Source: Xanthomonas chitinilytica (lineage in GTDB: Bacteria > Pseudomonadota > Gammaproteobacteria > Xanthomonadales > Xanthomonadaceae). Taken from it: a stretch of 64,000 nucleotides of DNA. The notes beneath the pieces are model-generated. The model had not been told where the DNA came from. It was given only the letters and a program-made list of their open reading frames with translations, and did not search any database. The stretch spans positions 62,001-126,000 of the forward strand of contig NZ_JAPCHY010000007.1 in assembly GCF_026107455.2 (NCBI RefSeq). The letters are read 5' to 3'. Positions 60,612 through 64,000 of the stretch are shown one piece after another. Position 1 is the first letter of the stretch, and each line of letters starts with the position of its first letter. The translations under genes were made by a program, and so were the position numbers.

Positions 60612-62420
60612 TCATGCCTGCTTGCCGGCGATCCAAGCGTCGATCTTGGCTTCCAGCACGTCCAGCGGCACCGAGCCGTCCTTCAGCACCTCGGCGTGGA
60701 ACCCGCGGATGTCGAACCCGTCGCCCAGCTGCTGCTCGGCGCGCGCGCGCAGTTCCTTGATCTTCAGCTCGCCGGTCTTGTAGGCCAGCGCCTGGCCCGG
60801 CCAGGCGATGTAGCGCTCGGCCTCGGCAACCGCGTCCGGCTCGCTGACCGAGGAGTTGGCGAACATGTAGTCCAGCACCTGCTGGCGGGTCCAGCCCTTG
60901 CTGTGCAGGCCGGTATCGACCACCAGCCGCACCGCGCGCCACAGCTCGCCCTGCAGGCGGCCGAAGTAGCTGTACGGGTCGGTGTAGACGCCCAGGTCCT
61001 TGCCCAGCCCCTCGGAATACAGGCCCCAGCCTTCGATGAAGGCGGTCTCGCCGCCGAAGCGGCGGAACGCCGGCACGCCTTCCAGTTCCTGCTGCAATGC
61101 CAGCTGGAAGTGGTGGCCGGGGATGGCCTCGTGCAGGAACAGGTCCTCCGCGTCCCAGGTCTTGCGGGTGGGCAGGTCGAACGTGTTGACGTAGAAGATG
61201 CCCGGACGGCTGCCGTCCTCGCTGGGCGTCATGTACTCGCCGCCGGCCGCAGACTGGGCGCGGAACGCTTCGATCGGGCGGATCTCGAAACCGGCCCTGG
61301 GCGTGAGCGAGAACAGCTCCGGCACCCTGGCCTCGATCTTCGCTTCCAGCGCCCGGTAGTGGGCCAGCAGCGCGTCTTCGGACGTGAACTCGAACCGCTT
61401 GTCGGTCTGCATGAACTTGAAGAAGTCCTGCAGCGAACCCTTGAAGCCGACCTGCTCCATCACCTTGTGCATTTCGCCGTGGATGCGCGCCACCTCGTCC
61501 AGGCCGATCTGGTGGATCTGTTCCGGGGTCTGCTCGGTGGTGGTGCTCTGCTTGGCGGCGAAGGCGTACCAGGCCTTGCCGTCGGGCAGCGCGTCCAGCC
61601 CCACCGTCTCGCGGGTGGCCGGCAGGTACTCGCTGGCGATGAAGTCGCGCTGGCGCTGCAGTGCCGGCATCAGCTCATCGGCGATCAGCGTGCGGTAGGC
61701 GGCGGTCAGCCGTTCCCGTTCCGCGGCCGGGAAATCCTCCGGCATCGCCTTGATCGGCCCCCAGAACTGGCTGTCCTCCGGCTTGGCGACGATGACCGCG
61801 TCCAGCTGCGGCAGCACCTTCTCCATCACCACCCGCGGCTGCACCACGCCGGCCTTCATGCCTTCGCGCATGTTGCCGATCTCGGTGTCCAGCAACACCG
61901 GCAGCCGGCCGGCGCGCGCCAGCCAGTTGTCGTAGTCCTTCACCGTCTTGAACGGCTGCGCCACCTGCCCCGAACCCAGCATCACCGCATAGCTGGCGAT
62001 GCTGCCCATCTGGTTGACCGGCATCATCCAGCCCGGGAACTTCTCCGACTCCAGCGCGCTGCGGCGCTCGCGCACGAAGATGCGGTAGCTGAGCAGGTCC
62101 TGCCCCTGCAGCCCGGCCTCGCCGATGCCTTCCACCTTCTCCAGCCAGCGCTGGTTGAAGTCGTGGACCTGCTGGCGATATTCGGCCGATCCGAAATCGG
62201 GCAGCTGGTCGTCGTAGCGGTGGTCGCCCTGGAAGGTGGCCTGCACCGGGTTGAGCTTGAGCGTCTCCTCCCAGAACTCCGCGTACAGCGCCGTCAACTG
62301 CGGCGCCTTGTCCGCCTGCTGCGAGGCGGTGGGCGCGCCCTCCTGCGGGGACGGCGAACACGCGGTCAGGGCCGCGGCCAGGGACAGCGAAACGGCAAGC
62401 GCGAGCGGACGTAGGCTCAT
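60612..62420 (-). CDS. DUF885 lipoprotein metallopeptidase-like
   Basis: This 602-residue protein has a lipoprotein signal (ALAVSLSLAAALTAC, lipobox LTAC) and a DUF885 gluzincin-like domain. The motif HEAIPGHHFQLALQQE, an HExxxH-type zinc site, and ETAFIEGWGLYSEGLG with the third ligand are present. DUF885 proteins are putative periplasmic or outer-membrane dipeptidases. ATG at 62420 gives the signal; the open upstream part lacks one. It is convergent with the MgtC-like gene and divergent from the last transporter. Confidence 0.9.
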   Translation of the reverse strand: MSLRPLALAVSLSLAAALTACSPSPQEGAPTASQQADKAPQLTALYAEFWEETLKLNPVQATFQGDHRYDDQLPDFGSAEYRQQVHDFNQRWLEKVEGIGEAGLQGQDLLSYRIFVRERRSALESEKFPGWMMPVNQMGSIASYAVMLGSGQVAQPFKTVKDYDNWLARAGRLPVLLDTEIGNMREGMKAGVVQPRVVMEKVLPQLDAVIVAKPEDSQFWGPIKAMPEDFPAAERERLTAAYRTLIADELMPALQRQRDFIASEYLPATRETVGLDALPDGKAWYAFAAKQSTTTEQTPEQIHQIGLDEVARIHGEMHKVMEQVGFKGSLQDFFKFMQTDKRFEFTSEDALLAHYRALEAKIEARVPELFSLTPRAGFEIRPIEAFRAQSAAGGEYMTPSEDGSRPGIFYVNTFDLPTRKTWDAEDLFLHEAIPGHHFQLALQQELEGVPAFRRFGGETAFIEGWGLYSEGLGKDLGVYTDPYSYFGRLQGELWRAVRLVVDTGLHSKGWTRQQVLDYMFANSSVSEPDAVAEAERYIAWPGQALAYKTGELKIKELRARAEQQLGDGFDIRGFHAEVLKDGSVPLDVLEAKIDAWIAGKQA

Positions 62421-62727
62421 GGATTGTTCCAGGCGGGAGGAGGCGGCCAGCGTCGCCGGCCCGCATCCGCGCGGACAAGGGCCGAAGGTCACGCGCCGCG
62501 CCGGTATGCCGACACTGCCTCCGACCATCTGCACGGCGCCCCGGGCCAGGCGCCGCAACCCCCCGGTCATGCCGCCGGACGATCGCAAACGCCGGCATCG
62601 TCGTGGCGCACGCAAGCGGTCATAATTGCGCGCCGCGCCGGCCCGTTCCGGATCGCGCATCCCTTCCCTGCCCCCTCCGAATCGCGCCCCGGGCGCGGTC
62701 CGGTCCGCCTCACGCCCGTACCTGCGC
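62421..62727. other. 307-base divergent intergenic region
   Basis: The stretch lies between the DUF885 lipoprotein and the last APC gene and must hold both promoters. CATAAT at 62621-62626 is a possible -10 for the transporter, with no matching -35. The rest is GC-rich with no gene, REP or RNA that I can support. Confidence 0.55.
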
Positions 62728-64000
62728 ATGAACAACTCCCGCCGCCCGCTGGGCTTCTGGTCCGCCACCGCCCTGGTCGTGGGCAGCATGATCGGCTCCG
62801 GCACCTTCCTCCTGCCCGCCGCGCTGGCGCCCTACGGCGCCGCCTCCACCCTCGGCTGGGGCATCACCCTGTGCGGCGCGCTGTTGCTGGCGGTCACCTT
62901 CGCCCAGCTGGCGCGGCGCTGGCCGCAGACCGGCGGTCCCTACGTGTTCGCCCGCAATGCCTTCGGCGAACTGCCCGGGTTCGTGATCGCCTGGAGCTAC
63001 TGGATCTCGATCTGGTGCGCCATCGCCGCCATCGCCGTGGCCTTCGCTGGCAGCATCGGCGCCATCTTCCCCGTCCTCACCGCCACCCCGGTGCGCGCGG
63101 CCGCCTGCGCGCTGGCCGCGCTGTGGCTGTGCAGCGCCATCAACATCGCCGGCACCCGCCAGGCCGGACGCATGCAACTGCTCACCACGGTGCTGAAGGT
63201 GGTGCCACTGCTGCTGTTCGGCGGCATCGCGCTGTGGTTCGTCGACAGCAGCCACTACGTGCCGTTCAATCCCAGCGGCGAAAGCCTGCCGGCGGTGGCC
63301 AGCGCCACCGTCGCGCTGACGCTGTGGGCGATGATCGGCCTGGAAGCGGCCACCGTGCCGGCCGAAGCGGTGGACGACGCGCCGCGTACCGTCGCCCGCG
63401 CCACCGTGGCCGGCACCGCCATCGCCGGCATCGCCACCATCCTGGCCTGCACCACCGTGATCGGCCTGCTGCCGCTGGACGTGCTGAAGAACTCGTCGGC
63501 GCCGATGGCCGACGCCGCCGCCGCGCTGTGGGGACCGACCGCCGGCACCATCCTCGCGGTGGTGATGGCGATTTCCTGCCTGGGCGCGCTCAACGGCTGG
63601 ATCCTGCTCTCGGCCCAGCTGCCGCTGGCCGCCGCCCGCGACGGCGTGCTGCCGCGCGCCTTCGCCCGCCTCAACGCCCGCGGCGCCCCGGCGTTCGGCG
63701 TGGTCGCCAGCAGCGTGCTCGCCACCGTGCTGGTGATGGCCAACTACAACCGCTCGCTGGTGCAGCTGTTCACCTTCTCGGTGCTGCTCTCCACCACCGC
63801 CACCCTGCTGCCGTACGTGGCCGGCGCCGCCGCCTGGCTGTGGCGCGGCAGCGGCGCGCCCACCCGCATCCTCGCCGCCGGCGCGCTGGCCTACAGCCTG
63901 TATGCCGTGGCCGGCGTGGGTGGCGAAGCGCTGCTGTGGGGCGGCGTATTGATCCTGGCCGGGTTGCCGATCTACTTCGGGCTGCGCTGGCGGCAAGCCC
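62728..64000 (+). CDS. APC-family amino acid transporter, AdiC-like (3' end missing)
   Basis: The frame is open to the last base, so the gene continues beyond the window; 424 codons are visible. The helix 1 motif ALVVGSMIGSGTFLLPAALA is AdiC/APC type, followed by ARRWPQTGGPYVFARNAFGE and the helix 6 region ALTLWAMIGLEAATVPAEAV. About 12 hydrophobic segments are present. It is related to the antiporter-like gene at 55.7 kb. Substrate is unknown. Confidence 0.88.
   Translation, partial: MNNSRRPLGFWSATALVVGSMIGSGTFLLPAALAPYGAASTLGWGITLCGALLLAVTFAQLARRWPQTGGPYVFARNAFGELPGFVIAWSYWISIWCAIAAIAVAFAGSIGAIFPVLTATPVRAAACALAALWLCSAINIAGTRQAGRMQLLTTVLKVVPLLLFGGIALWFVDSSHYVPFNPSGESLPAVASATVALTLWAMIGLEAATVPAEAVDDAPRTVARATVAGTAIAGIATILACTTVIGLLPLDVLKNSSAPMADAAAALWGPTAGTILAVVMAISCLGALNGWILLSAQLPLAAARDGVLPRAFARLNARGAPAFGVVASSVLATVLVMANYNRSLVQLFTFSVLLSTTATLLPYVAGAAAWLWRGSGAPTRILAAGALAYSLYAVAGVGGEALLWGGVLILAGLPIYFGLRWRQA

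Overview
The window is high-GC chromosomal DNA from a gammaproteobacterium of the Xanthomonadaceae/Lysobacteraceae (Lysobacter, Luteimonas, Pseudoxanthomonas or Stenotrophomonas-like). The main evidence is an rpf locus for DSF quorum sensing: rpfB and rpfF convergent with rpfG-rpfC, plus rpfE beside recJ and greA, flanked by acnB/acnA, lysS, prfB, carAB and dapB. GTAG-type REP palindromes and a REP-associated tyrosine transposase also fit this family. No tRNA, rRNA, CRISPR array, phage or classical IS was seen.

Layout. 1-5.1 kb: 3' part of a PAS-GAF-GGDEF-EAL protein, then a minus-strand pair of a DsbD/ScsB-type reductase and a thioredoxin-fold protein. 5.1-11.4 kb: acnB, with a VapBC-like toxin-antitoxin pair immediately upstream on the same strand, and divergent acnA. 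11.4-18.1 kb: small lipoprotein, rpfB, rpfF, rpfC, rpfG. No rpfH separates rpfG from rpfC. 18.3-20.6 kb: a membrane LytTR regulator divergent from a membrane acyltransferase, with three phased direct repeats between them. 21-34.5 kb: lysS, prfB (with its +1 frameshift site), a secreted beta-sandwich repeat protein, and two minus-strand blocks, carA-orf-carB-greA-rpfE-recJ and dapB. 34.5-39 kb: accessory genes (MOSC protein, unknown protein, SUKH/SMI1 protein, NTF2-like protein, SDR, small acidic protein), some looking acquired. 39-41.5 kb: feoA-feoB and a Cys-rich membrane protein. 41.5-47.7 kb: enoyl-CoA hydratase, HMG-CoA lyase-like protein, PAS-GGDEF-EAL protein, a 258-bp tandem duplication carrying REP hairpins, an SDR and the EF-P paralogue YeiP. 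47.7-53.3 kb: MliC-like lipoprotein, a metallopeptidase/DUF4105 fusion, DUF2388 protein, and a D-2-hydroxyglutarate-type dehydrogenase divergent from serA. 53.4-64 kb: Nudix protein, two APC transporters, mtnB-mtnD-mtnC methionine salvage, the RAYT, an MgtC-like protein, a DUF885 lipoprotein and a third APC transporter cut by the window end.

How it works together. RpfF makes DSF-family fatty-acid signals. RpfC senses them and passes phosphate to the HD-GYP phosphodiesterase RpfG, which lowers cyclic di-GMP. RpfB acts on free fatty acids and DSF. Two further GGDEF-EAL proteins lie in the same 46 kb, so cyclic di-GMP turnover is a theme. SerA and the adjacent dehydrogenase form a known metabolic couple, and mtnBDC recycle methylthioadenosine. 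The most unusual items are the tandem duplication with its REP pairs, the likely RAYT source of those REPs, the possible VapBC-acnB co-transcription, the phased repeats at the LytTR promoter, the peptidase/DUF4105 fusion, and the accessory block with a likely immunity protein.
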